Translations under genes and position numbers: made by a program
Source: Pegoplata infirma
Taxonomy: Eukaryota > Arthropoda > Insecta > Diptera > Anthomyiidae
Direction: 5' to 3'
Assembly: GCA_963921195.1 (NCBI GenBank)
Contig: OY992540.1
Span: forward strand, 18,979,136 to 19,043,135
Length of the DNA stretch: 64,000 nucleotides
Notes under the pieces: model-generated
What the model was told of the DNA's origin: nothing
The model's input: only the letters and a program-made list of their open reading frames with translations
Database searches by the model: none
In this document: piece after piece, positions 22,789 to 33,879 of the stretch
Position numbering within the stretch: the stretch's first letter is position 1
Layout of the letters: every line of letters begins with the position of its first letter

Positions 22789-23594
22789 CCCAGCAGAAAT
22801 AAATCGAGATTTTGGCGACACAGCATCTGTTTATAGCATACCGTAGCGCATCCAAAGAGCGCTCTTAGGGATGCAGTAAAAGGAAGGGGAAAAAATTTTA
22901 ATTTTTTTTTTAAGATTTTTTATATAAAACTTATAATGTGTAATTATTTTTTGATAAAATTTCACACTTGCTTTCCTTTTTAATATTTTTAACACTTTTT
23001 GAATAAAAAAACATGAGTTTTAGACAAAGACACATGATTTGACTGCATCATTATTGCGCATTAATCAGCGCTGCAAAGAGCGCTTCAATCATAGCATCTT
23101 TGACCGCTGTTCCCAAAAAAAATCCCATAAAAAATGTGAAAATGAAAATTTCCGATATTTTTTTGATGTTCACTTCCGATTTTTTTTTTCATTTTGTTTC
23201 ACATAAATAAAGTTTTGAAAAGTAAAACGAATGAATTTTTTTGTTATATTTTTTTAAATTTTAGTTATTTGATTTCAACTTTGAATTTACAGCATCTTTA
23301 TTCTGCTTAAATCAGCTCTACAAAGATACATGAATTCACTGCATCTTTAATCTGCTTAAATCAGCGCTAAAAATATACATGAATTTACAGCATCTTTATT
23401 CTGCTTAAATCAGCGCTCTAAAGACACGTGATTTCAGTGCATCTAAAGAGCGCTGTTTCTGTGTATCCAACTAGCGCTCTAAAGTGGGACATCGCCTTAG
23501 GGAATCATGCATGAATTCAGCGCAATTGGATGCGCTCCTTTACTCAAGTTCCCCTTCCAAAAGCTGCTGAACGTTCAGCAAAATTTTTGCTGGG
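22789..23594. mobile_element. CCCAGCA-ended element with AGCGCT motifs
   Basis: Left CCCAGCAGAAAT, right inverse ATTTTTGCTGGG. The interior has about three tandem copies of a 55-60 bp unit (CAGCATCTTTATTCTGCTTA with CAGCGCT, 23285-23450) and many AGAGCGCT. No clear target duplication. Class unknown. Confidence 0.55.
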
Positions 23595-23837
23595 AAGTGA
23601 AAATAATTTTTTATTGTTAAATTTTATTTTTTGGAAAATTGGTAGTTTTTCAAATGGTACCTTAGAAAATGCTTATTAAAGGTCAATTGTCTCGATCATT
23701 TAGGCAAAGAAAAAATTGGTACCAAATTTAAAATTTTTACTTTATGAAGTGACAATTTTTAAATCTATGAAATTAAATAGGCGCGGATCAACAGGTAGGG
23801 GGAAGAAAATTTCACCCCATTAACTGAATTCAAAATA

Positions 23838-24512
23838 AAAAAAGTTAAATTCGACTTTGCCGAATCTATGAATACCCTCCACAATGCATTTTTTAAAGGA
23901 TAATATATTTTTTAACGTGAAAAAAATTACCAATTTTGATTAGAAATATTTAATTTTGAGTAAAAAACTGTTTTTGTCATTAAAAAAAAAAATACTAATT
24001 TTTTCGAGTCTAATTTTTAAGTTACCAATGCTTTTAAAACTAAACACGTTTAAAAAGCATTGCTTTAAAACTAAACAAGTTTGAAAAGCATTGTTAAGTT
24101 ACCACCAATGCTTTTAAAACTTGTTTAACATGTGGCATTTAAAATGAAACCAATCTAAAATTCAGGGTTTTGCTTATAACTTTTGAACCACTGGACCCAT
24201 TGAGCTAAAATTCAATACCAAATAGATCTGGGGATTGGCAAAGACACATGTCAAGCTCAAGCAGTCTCATTATTGTCTTTCGAAAGTTATTGTGTTTTTT
24301 ATCTCGTAAATTCACGAAACACCCTTGCCGATATTTACTCTTTTGCTCATATCTTTTGAACCACTGGACCGATTTGGCTGGATTGCAATACCAACCTGAC
24401 CAGGTAAATGACCAACACATATGCCAAACTTCAGTAGCCTCTGTAAAGTCTTTCAAAAGTTAGCGTGTTTTCTACGGACGGACAGACAGACAGACGGACG
24501 GACGGACATCGC
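23838..24512 (-). mobile_element. HINE-like element, type B, truncated by a foldback
   Basis: GTTAAATTCGACTTTGCCGAATC and ATACCCTCCACAATGCATT give the inverted 3' end. A GACGGACG tract (24474-24505) and GGACATCGC follow. It is cut at 24513 by TGGGGCATTCC of the next element and does not resume after it. Confidence 0.75.
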
Positions 24513-26329
24513 TGGGGCATTCCAGGCCAAATCACTCATTTTTAGACCCGATCCCTTTCGATTTATTTTATTTTTGGATATGTTTAAGTACTGGGACACC
24601 AATTTTCAGCCTTTTATTCCAAGATGGTATAGAGTAATCAATTTTTCAAAATGGCGATTTTCTCAAAAAAATTCAAAAATTGAAATTTTTAATTAATTTT
24701 GACCACAAAAAATATAGATAATTTAAAAAAAGTTGGACAACGTTTTGTTGGTATTTAAATGTAGTTTTAGAAAAAAAATATGAAAAATTTATTCGAAATA
24801 ATTATCACTTATTTTTTGACGTTTGAAAATTAAAATCAACTTTTTGAAAAATTCCGAAACCTTCGATTTTTTTGTAAAAAAAAACTATAAAAACTCTACT
24901 CTAAATTACGCAACTTTTAAGTCATAATTCGAGATGTGATCACAATTCTTTCAATTTTTTTTTTTTTTTAATTTTTAAAATTGCACCTTTTATTTTTTGG
25001 CTCTGATTTATTTTATATGGTGCTCCAAAAAAAATAAATTGGTAGATACAGACCCTAACTTACACTAGAAATATTCATTTGGAGGTTAAAATACGTCTCA
25101 CAAAAGTTTAGGACGATCGGACATGGGTAAAGTGTTTTGCATGGTCCTTGGAATTTAAAAAAAATTAATTTCAAGGAAAAATAAGAATTATTTTCTGTTT
25201 TCTCAATTTTTTTGGTATTTTAAGTTAAGTTTTAATTCAAGTGGTTACAGAATTATAATACGGAGTAAAATGCCTCTCTAATAAGGTACCAAAGACTGAA
25301 ATCGGTTGAAAATCAGCCAAGTTATTACAACTTCCCCAGGCATCTAACGTATGGCAGAACACTTGATTAAGCAATATAATACGATTTTGGAAATTCATTG
25401 AAATTTTCTACTGTAGTAACATTTTTTTATTCTTCAAGTTCAAATGTAATTAGATGACAAGTATTTTTCATATTGTGTTTTGCTAACATTTTTTAAATTA
25501 GTGCTAAAAATGACTGCATTTTCAACACCCTTTTGAAATCTCTATTTTAAAAAAAAATTCTTTTTTTTGTTTTAAAATTTGGAAAAACCAAAAAAATATT
25601 ACACTGAAACATGAATAATGAAAAAATGTTATTACAGTAGAAAATTTCAATAAATTTAAAAAAAGGGACACGTATTTTTTAATCAAGTGGTATGGCACAA
25701 GATTGATGCCTGGGGCAGTTGTAATAACTTGGCTGATTTTCAGCCGATTTTAGTTTTTAGTACCTTATTAGAAAGGCATTTTACTCCACATCATAATTCT
25801 GTAATCACTTGAAATAAAACTTAACTTAAAATACCAAAAAAATTGCGAAAACAGAAAAAAATTCATATTTTTCCTTGTAATCCGTTTTTTAAACTTCAAG
25901 GACCATGCTAAACGCCTTACCCATGTCCGATCATCCTAAATTTTTGTGAGACGTATATTTACCTCCAAATTTACCTTTTTCAAAAAGTTGATTTTAATTT
26001 TTAAACGTCAAAAAATAAGTGATAATTACTTCGAATAATTTTTTCATATTTTTTTTCTAAGACTACATTTAAATACCAACAAAACGTTGTCCAACTTTTT
26101 TTAAAATACCTATATTTTTTAATGGTCAAAATTAATTAAAAATTTCATTTTTTTAATTTTTTGGAGAAAATTGCCATTTTTAAAAATTGATTACTCAACA
26201 CCATCTTGGAATAAAAGGCTGAAAATTGGTGTCCAAGTTGCATTTAATAAGTACTAACACATATCCAAAAATAAAATAAATCGAAAGGGGTCGGGTCTAA
26301 AAGAGAGTGATTTGGCTTGGAATGCCCCA
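24513..26329. mobile_element. Complete family II foldback element, 1.8 kb
   Basis: Left TGGGGCATTCCAGGCCAAAT, right the inverse TTTGGCTTGGAATGCCCCA. Arms of about 0.8 kb are mirror copies, e.g. ACAACGTTTTGTTGGTATTT and AATACCAACAAAACGTTGT, or GGACCATGCTAAACGCC. A TA target is seen only on the right. No coding capacity. Confidence 0.82.
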
Positions 26330-27154
26330 TATGTAATGAGAAATTTTGACAGAGCGTAGTATTTTTTGTGTAGCCAATGTTTTGCCAGTACATGTTTTTT
26401 TGTACTTTTCGATATTTCTGCAAAGCGTAGTATTTTTTGTGTAGCCAATGTTCGACCAGTAGATTTTTTTTTGTACCGTTGGCAATTTCTGGCTGCATCT
26501 AGGGGGCAAAATGACAAAAAAATTTTTTAACGACCCTCCCTCGTGTATAGTATACATATTGTTTTTCGCATATGAACTCAACGAGAAAAATTTGCCTACG
26601 ACCACGTTTTCCTCCATAACTTTGGAACCAAACGAGTGTCCACCATAAAATATGGATACAAATGTAGGGGAAGCCCTAATTATTAACATATATTTTTTTA
26701 AGAATTTTAAAAAAATATGGATTTTGAGATATTTTTTTTAACATTTAACTTAAACTTTGACCTTTTAATACAAAAATAATTTAAGGAAGCAATTTTGAAG
26801 GTAATATTTTTACCTTTAAAATAGTACCAACATGAAAATTTCATGTTGTATACTTTAAAAGTTATAAGCGACTTTGTATGGTTACTTTTTTGAAATTTTG
26901 ACGTTTTTGCCAATTTTCAAGACTCCATATTTCGAAAACCGAAAGGTTTTGGGATCGGAAGATTAATGATTTTAGACACACTACCCATTTACAATATTTT
27001 TGGCGAATTTCATTAAAATCGGATATGACAAATATGACCTGGATTTGCCCTAAGGAGTTTTTTGTTTTTTACGCTCTCTGTTGTTAGTTTCGTTGTCGTT
27101 CGGATTGTGTACGTGTATCTTCGTCGATCTCTAACAAGTGTTTGGGCACCATTG
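26330..27154. other. Intron with a 66-bp tandem duplication
   Basis: GCGTAGTATTTTTTGTGTAG starts at about 26354 and again at about 26420, with GCCAATGTT and CCAGTA following in both. The remaining sequence looks unique. Open frames here are not convincing genes. Confidence 0.55.
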
Positions 27155-27162
27155 CTCTATAT

Positions 27163-27466
27163 CAATGGTTCCCAACCTTTGATTCTCGCCCCACTGGGGG
27201 GAAACGACCAAATTTTTAAGATTTTTTTGTTAAATGAAATAAAAAAAATATTATTTTAGTCACATTACTGAGTTGATTGTTAAAAACTTTTTGTAAATAC
27301 TTCGTTTTTAACGATGATTTTTACAAAAAGTTTGCTTTACCACAAGCAAATTTTAAATTTTAAAATAAATTTGAAAAATTTACAAATTTTTCTTGAGTGT
27401 AGGGGGACATTTTATTTTTTTTGATTATAAAGTGGGGCACGGCGCAAAAAAGGTTGGGAACCATTG
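27163..27466. mobile_element. hAT MITE with CAATGGTTCCCAACC ends, 8-bp TSD
   Basis: Left CAATGGTTCCCAACCTTT, right AAGGTTGGGAACCATTG. The 8-bp TSD CTCTATAT is perfect (27155-27162 and 27467-27474). GGTTCCCAACC ends are widespread among hAT elements. 304 bp, non-coding. Confidence 0.93.
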
Positions 27467-27474
27467 CTCTATAT

Positions 27475-27932
27475 CATATTAAAAGTCCGTAAAAGTTGCG
27501 TATTTGTTATTTGAAGGCAATTAGAAAATTACGTATACGCCCCTTATACAATTTTGAAGTAATTTTATTTAAATTTTAGTTAACCCACTTCAAATGCGTG
27601 TAAAAAAAATATCGCCCTATACTTTAAAAAAATCGAGAGTTTTGTTTTGGAAAATAACAACTCTCATTTTCTTTTGGTTTCAGCCCATTCCGATTTTGCC
27701 CTGAGCTATGAACAATATTCTCAATATTTATTTATTTTTTGATCTACTTTTTTAAAAAAAATATATTTTTTTTAATTTATCACCGTCTTTTCTTTATTAA
27801 AAAAAAAATCGACAATTTCAAAAAAAAAAATCCTCTAATTAAACTCTTTAATGTTTTCTTTATCTCTTGATTCATATAATTATTTCATATACATAATTGT
27901 ATTTGTTTCTTTGAAATAATTCTTTTTTAATC
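27475..27932. other. AT-rich intron sequence
   Basis: The segment CCACTTCAAATGCGTGTAAAA (about 27585) recurs at 52540-52560, with TTCTTTTGGTTTCA-like sequence after both. This marks an undefined dispersed repeat. No exon seen. Confidence 0.4.
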
Positions 27933-27940
27933 GTCTAACT

Positions 27941-28826
27941 CAGCGGTTACCAACCTATGGTACGCGTACCACTAGTGGGTACGCGAAACTGTCCGCGGGG
28001 GTACGCAACATTTTAGTAATTTGGACATTCGTTTTAGATTAACATTTCAATGCTGGTACCGCATCTGGCTTTAAAAGTTTTCCATAACGTCAGGTTTTGA
28101 GGATAGTTGAGGTCAAAGTTCACAAAAAACCTACTTTTGCGCAATTTATAGAGACCACTTGTTTTCGATTAACCTTTCGATACTGATTCCGAATATGGTT
28201 CCCAAATTTTTCTTTGATGCCAGGTTTTTGAGAAAATTTATGTCAAAGTTCTCAAAAAACGTGTTTTTGGACATTTTTGAGACGGGTTGTGATAGAGTGG
28301 AAATTTTGCTACCAATTTGTTAAGCTTAAAATGCGCTTTCATTGTATATACGAGGGTATTTCGTTCGAAAAGTAACGGAATTATGGATCTGCCCTCGTAT
28401 TAAAATAAAACATTTAAAAAAATTAAAAACATTATATTTCCGCCCCCTGTGATAGGTATTTGGAACTTTTTTTAAGAGCTCAAAAACATGCATTATCTTT
28501 ATTTTAAGTGTAGAATCGACTATTGAAATCAGATTTACAATATTTTCAGCCGTTTTTGCTCTGCAGAAAAATCAGCTCAAAATCCGTGTTTTCAGATGCA
28601 TTGAACCACCCCAAGCAGCGAAAATTTTTCCAAAAAATACCACCATTGTTTTGATCTCGCCTAAATCCTTAAAAAAATGATAATACCCGCGGATCAAAAA
28701 TTTCAAAATTAACTCTAATATTTATATGTGAAGTTTTTTAACGAAAACAAAAAACTCGTTAGGGGGTACGCGGCTGATAAAATTTAAAATTAGGGGTACG
28801 CGAGCCAAAAAGGTTGGTAACCGCTG
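27941..28826. mobile_element. hAT element remnant with CAGCGGTTACCAACC ends, 8-bp TSD
   Basis: Left CAGCGGTTACCAACCTATGG, right AAAGGTTGGTAACCGCTG. The 8-bp TSD GTCTAACT is perfect (27933-27940 and 28827-28834). GGGTACGCG motifs lie near both ends (28000, 28765-28800) as sub-terminal repeats. 886 bp without a transposase frame. A mariner-like remnant is nested at 28347-28402. Confidence 0.93.
28347..28402. mobile_element. Very short mariner-like remnant
   Basis: TACGAGGGTATTTCGTTCG and GTAACGG on the left, CTGCCCTCGTA on the right: about 55 bp between TA dinucleotides. It looks like two mariner TIRs with almost nothing between them. Confidence 0.4.
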
Positions 28827-28834
28827 GTCTAACT

Positions 28835-29558
28835 GTATTTCATTGTGTAGATTGTTTTTTTTTTTTTGCTATTTTAAATTTCCATATCAAAAAGAATTAA
28901 AAACAAAATTTTTATTTAGCTTTTGGCAATAAAATTATTGTTTGTCCCCGCTCTGACTTTGTACTCACATCACAAGCCATCCATCCATTCGCCATTCATG
29001 CAGTCGCCCACCAACAGACAAACACGTTTGTCGCTCGTCGTCGTCGTACTCGTTCCTTTTTGTGTGAAAATTTAGTTCAAAGATAGACCCCAATTGTTGT
29101 TGTTGTTGGCATTGACTTGACTTATATTTTAGACACTTTTTGTTTTGACAAAGGTTTTTTTTTACAGAGATTTTCTTTTTTTTTCAACATTTTTCGTTAT
29201 ATTTTTTATCTCATACTTTACATACATACTACTTTTTACATTTATACTTACATACATATAAAAATTCTTGATTTATTTATTATGTATGGGGGGGTTTATG
29301 GCTTTGGGAAGGGGAATACTTACACCAATTTATAGAAATTTAAAAAAAAAAAAAAATCTGTTATACGAAAAATTACTCAAAAATTGTTTGACAACTCCCT
29401 AGACTGCAAAAATGCTTTAACTTAGTTCCTGGAAATCTTCTGTGATTAAGATGTGTCATATAGTGTAACTATGATACCTTCTTAAGCATTACAGACAGAA
29501 TATGATCAGAATTGTAGTAATGGTACCTCTCTTATAAGGTAAAACTGCAAAATTTAAC
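28835..29558. other. Intron with a GC-richer, non-repetitive patch
   Basis: 28945-29105 has balanced composition (CCATCCATCCATTCGCCATT, GTCGCTCGTCGTCGTCGTAC) with none of the repeat families. It is a candidate intronic regulatory segment or merely unique sequence. The rest is AT-rich, with (CATA)-like runs at 29215-29260. Confidence 0.4.
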
Positions 29559-29561
29559 TTA

Positions 29562-30159
29562 CAAGGGAAGTCTCCCTGGTGTCACCCTCCGATCTTCATG
29601 AAATTTGGATATGTTGTTAAGAACGAAAATTAATTCGACACGTATTTTTTTTAGCGGCCCAAACTCATTTTTAGTGGTGGTCGATTTGTATGGGGGGAAA
29701 TTGACCTTTTTCAGTTTTTTACGATTTACGCATATTTAAACAACATTAATATAGGCATGTGTGATATCAGATTAAAGGTATTAAAAATACCTATCTCGTG
29801 GTGCTAACAACGGGCCAAAGAAATTAATATTTTCGACTTATTAACAAAAATGTCCAAAAACTTTGGTATTTTACTCAATATGACGAAAAGTTGTGCATGT
29901 TTGGACACGTTCTTAGCACACGTAGATAGGTTTTCCAAAGACCTTTCATTTGGTATGTAACATGACTAGGTTTCTTTGCATAATATAGGAGATAAACGAA
30001 AAAAACTGAAAAATGGCCTTGTCTTCCCCCCTCCTTTTTACCCCCTAAATATGAATTTGGGCCGCTAAAAAAAAATACGTGTCCCTTTATTTTTTCTGCT
30101 CTACAAAATAAAACCAATTCCATAAAGATCCGCGGGTGACACTAGGGAGACTTCCCTTG
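29562..30159. mobile_element. PIF/Harbinger-like foldback MITE, TTA TSD (inverted copy)
   Basis: Left CAAGGGAAGTCTCCC, right GGGAGACTTCCCTTG. TTA at 29559-29561 and 30160-30162. 598 bp against 596 bp for 14941-15536, to which it is homologous in inverted orientation. Confidence 0.85.
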
Positions 30160-30172
30160 TTAGCTTCTTTGC

Positions 30173-30684
30173 CACTACAAAATACTTTAAAAATAATGTC
30201 ACTCCTCCTACATTTAGAGAAAAAGTTTCATAATATTTAGGAAAAGCGTCATAAATATAATTAAACTCTTCTTTAAAGTTCGTTTAATGTAACAGTTTCA
30301 TAAGTACTATAAAACAGTTTCATAATTATTCATAGAACCAATATTACTGAACTGTTATATTATATTTATGTAAAGTTCCATTAATATAAAGAAGAAAACT
30401 AATTAATTTTTATCTTCATATATAATAAAAAATGTTTCATAAATAATATGAAATGTTTCATGAAAGCTATCAAAAACATTTCACAGATTTAACTTTACAT
30501 TTCCTAAGTATTTAATCATATTTATGAAACTATTTCATAGTATGAATTTGTAAAATGTTTTAAAAATACTACAAAGTAATTATGAAATATTTCATTATAT
30601 TTATAAAATAGTTACATTGGACGAAATTTAATGAAAAAATTTATGAAATATTTCAATAATATTAAACTATGCGTTACTGTAGTG
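30173..30684. mobile_element. CACTACA-ended element rich in TTTCATAA motifs
   Basis: CACTACA at the left and TGTAGTG at the right. The body is a dense run of palindromic TTTCATAA/TTATGAAA words. No convincing target duplication. A similar ATGAAA-rich stretch lies at 38045-38480. Confidence 0.45.
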
Positions 30685-31389
30685 TGAAGAACAAAAAATT
30701 CTCCGCTATAGTAAAGTTTGCATAAAATAAAGTAAATGAAAGATTTAGAAAATTGTTGTTGGTCTCTAAATTAAATGTATTGCTTGAGTTGGAAAAAAAG
30801 CTTTTCTGTATAAGTCACACACAAACCTACTATGAGTTAAACAAACTACGTTTCGACATTGATGTTTGTATACCGATCACAGCCTAAGGCTGGATTACTC
30901 AATGCTCCGTTATAAAATAACTCTCCGTTAAATTTAACTTTTTCATACAAATTTTGACATAAGGCTCCGTTAAATCGGCAGTTAGCAGCTTACTTTTCAT
31001 TGAGTAATCCCCCCTATGTAGTTAAGGCGCAGGTATACAAAACCATGAGTGATTTTCAAAAGCACAGGTTCTAATCTCATGGCAGGCTAGTCCCTTGATA
31101 AAAAACATATAAAGAATTTTTCTAGCAAATATCAAACAATCAATTTAATTTAATGTCTTACTGATGACGTAGAAGTGGCTACAGAAACCATGGTCTAGGG
31201 TAAATCCACATTTAATTTAATCTTTAGAAGACACAATTTTCTTCTTCAATCAAAAAACACAAACAACAAATCAAATATACTTGGCGTACGCCGAAAAAAT
31301 ATAATAAATATTAAAACATGAAATATTTTTTATAGTATTTGTGAAATATTTCAATAATATACACTCATTTTGAAAAAAAAACGGGAATG
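30685..31389. other. Intron with a short inverted-repeat remnant
   Basis: 30890-31016 holds GGCTGGATTACTCAATGC mirrored by CATTGAGTAATCCCCCC, a MITE of about 125 bp with no clear TSD. The rest is unremarkable. Confidence 0.45.
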
Positions 31390-32252
31390 TTTTTTATACC
31401 CTACACCACACTGTGGTACAGGGTATAATGAGTTTGTGCTGATGTTTGTAACTACCCGAAATATTGGTCCTAGACCCACTTTTAAGTATACCGATCGACT
31501 TAGAATCACTTTTTGAGTCGATTTAGCGATGTCCGTCCGTCCGTCCGTCCGTCTGTCCGTCCCTCCGTCCGTCTGTCTGTCTGTCCATGTAAACGGTGTA
31601 AACACGATACAGGTCGCAATTCTCGATCAATTGACTTGAAATTTAAAACTTAAGCCTCTTTTGGCCCAAGGACGAAGCCTATTGAAATTGAAAAAAATCG
31701 GTCTATATTTAGACCTAGCCCCCATACAAAGGTCCTCTTTAGTTTTGGCTCAAATGACTCTAATAGTCGCATTTTAATAGGTATCTTTTCAAAATTTGGC
31801 AGGAATTAATGTTTTATACACACAAATCACCATTCCGAATTTTAAAGAAATCGAACCAGTTCTTCTAGTAGCCCCCATACAAACCACCTTCCCGATTTTC
31901 ACATAAATCTCTCTATTTTCATGAAAATAGAAAATATTTAATTAAAATTCTGTTTGTGTATGTTAAACGCGTACTTTAATAACCTTATCAAATCTAATTA
32001 TCATCGGACCATTTTGGACTTAGGTCCCATGTGGAAATTTCGCCCGATATTCAGTTGAAGCGATTTATTGTCAACAAAAAGAAGCCTATTCCACTCAAAT
32101 TTGATTAGTGATTGCTTTTTACACTTATAAAAGATTTGACAAAATATAGATCTAATCAGTCCATGTTTGAACTTGGGACCCATGGTCCGGGAAACTCTGG
32201 TGTAGGGTATTATATGGTCGGTCTTGACCGACTATAATTTTCTTACTTGTTT
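31390..32252 (+). mobile_element. HINE/DINE-1-like element, type A, full length
   Basis: Starts TTTTTATACCCTACACCACA. The (GTCC)/(GTCT)n tract is at 31531-31584. It ends GGTGTAGGGTATTATATGG, hairpin GTCGGTCTTGACCGAC (16 nt), CTTACTTGTTTT. Best-preserved example of the type A family in the window. Confidence 0.88.
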
Positions 32253-33573
32253 TATTTGGTTTAGTTCATATTTTTCCCAAAAATAAGGAAAAAAATTAAT
32301 TTAATTTTTTGCCAGTTTTAACTAGAAATTGGTAAAAAATTTTATTATTTATTTATTGGATCTAGACCCCATTGGGTTCGGACCCCACTGGTCCTGACCC
32401 TGTTGGCTCGAGACCCCATTGGGTTCCCTTAAGGGTCGCCATATATTTTGATTTAAAACTTTTGTCCGTTTCACTCTACCTTGCTTAGTTTTTGAGATAT
32501 GAGAATTATAGGCCTGATAGGGTCTTAAGAATCTTAAAAACTAAATAAATCAAAAAATATTACTCAGAGGGCTTTTGTGTATATTACGGAAGTGTTCTAC
32601 TATTCAAACCCTACAAAAAGCCGTTGGACTTTTTTTTCGTGTCGGCAGTATTTACCGATCCGAAATTAGGGTCTTGAGACCCAGACAGATATGTAGAGCT
32701 AGGCTATTCCATATTTAACTTCGTAGTATTTTCTTTAAAAATTTTCATCCGTTTCGCTCAATCTTGCTTAATTTTTGAGATAACGCCATTTTGAATTTTT
32801 AACTAAATTCTAAGAAGTATACTTCCTGAATTCTAAGAAGAGAAATAGGATGAAGTTATTTTTATTGAATTTTAACTAAACTTAAACTTAATTGTGTGTG
32901 CACATATTTTTAAGAAATACATCTTAAAAATAATGGTTTGTTTCTCAGATTTAGGGCAAATTTCTTTGGCAGTAAGAATTTGTTTCCTTATATTAAAGAA
33001 CTCCATATAAACAAAGGTATGAACTATTTATAAGTAAATGAACTAAATTTTTTTCCTCAGATTATAGAAAATTTTCCAATTTTTAGTTAAATTTAACTCA
33101 ATTTTAGGAAAGTTCATGAACTATTTTCAAAGAAATTTGTTCCTTAACTTTTTCAGTGTAAAACATAATCTAAATTTTTTTAAGAAATAGTAACGAATTT
33201 CAAAACAGCAACAACTGTTTGTAAATTGAACAACAGATTGAAACAAATTTTAATTGTTTAATTTCTGTACACAAATTGTTTTTTGGCGTTTTGGTGAAAA
33301 AAATTTCGTTCAAAATGGTTTTAAGCAAGCTCTTTGTCTCCCACTCTTAAAATTTTGGAACTTGATAACAGAAGGTACGAAAACTGTTAGGCGAAGAAAA
33401 TACGATAATGTTAAATTAACATTGTTGGTTTGACAAATAATGCTAACTTTTTATATCGAAAAATAATAAATTTTAAAAAAATGTATCAATTTATAATTTT
33501 TATGTTAATATTATTTAAGAAATACCTTTAAAAGTGTTTAAAACAAATTGTCAGCAAATAAAAAGTCATTGGA
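32253..33573. other. Intron with short direct repeats
   Basis: 32361-32425 has three to four degenerate copies of a GACCCCATTGGGTTCG-like unit. A segment of about 50 bp (TTTCACTCTACCTTGCTTAG) at 32455-32503 recurs diverged at 32739-32787. A CACTGAAAAAGTTAAGG-type MITE end is near 33163. No exon found. Confidence 0.5.
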
Positions 33574-33879
33574 TTTCCCGATCCGGGGCGTATCCAGGAT
33601 TTTATTTCGGTGGGGGCCCAACATTTTTTGTTAATTTTTTTTTTTTACAAAAAATTTACATAACAGCACATGTTTTAGAATTTTTCTCGATCTTTTCCTT
33701 GAACTGAATGTAACACAATCAGATTCTTCATTTTTGTGTAAGTTTAAATCTGTTGTTGGAAAAAAATTAAAATTTTTTTATATTTTAAAGTTTTTTGAGG
33801 GACTTGCCTTTATTTAAAGTGTGAATTGTATCAGATGCTGATACAATTTTACAAATAAGATTATCAGAATCTGAATTTT

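Noticed and set aside
26297..26689. 130-codon open frame on the minus strand
   Set aside because: It crosses a foldback terminus and a 66-bp tandem duplication, with overlapping frames in other phases. No domain recognised.
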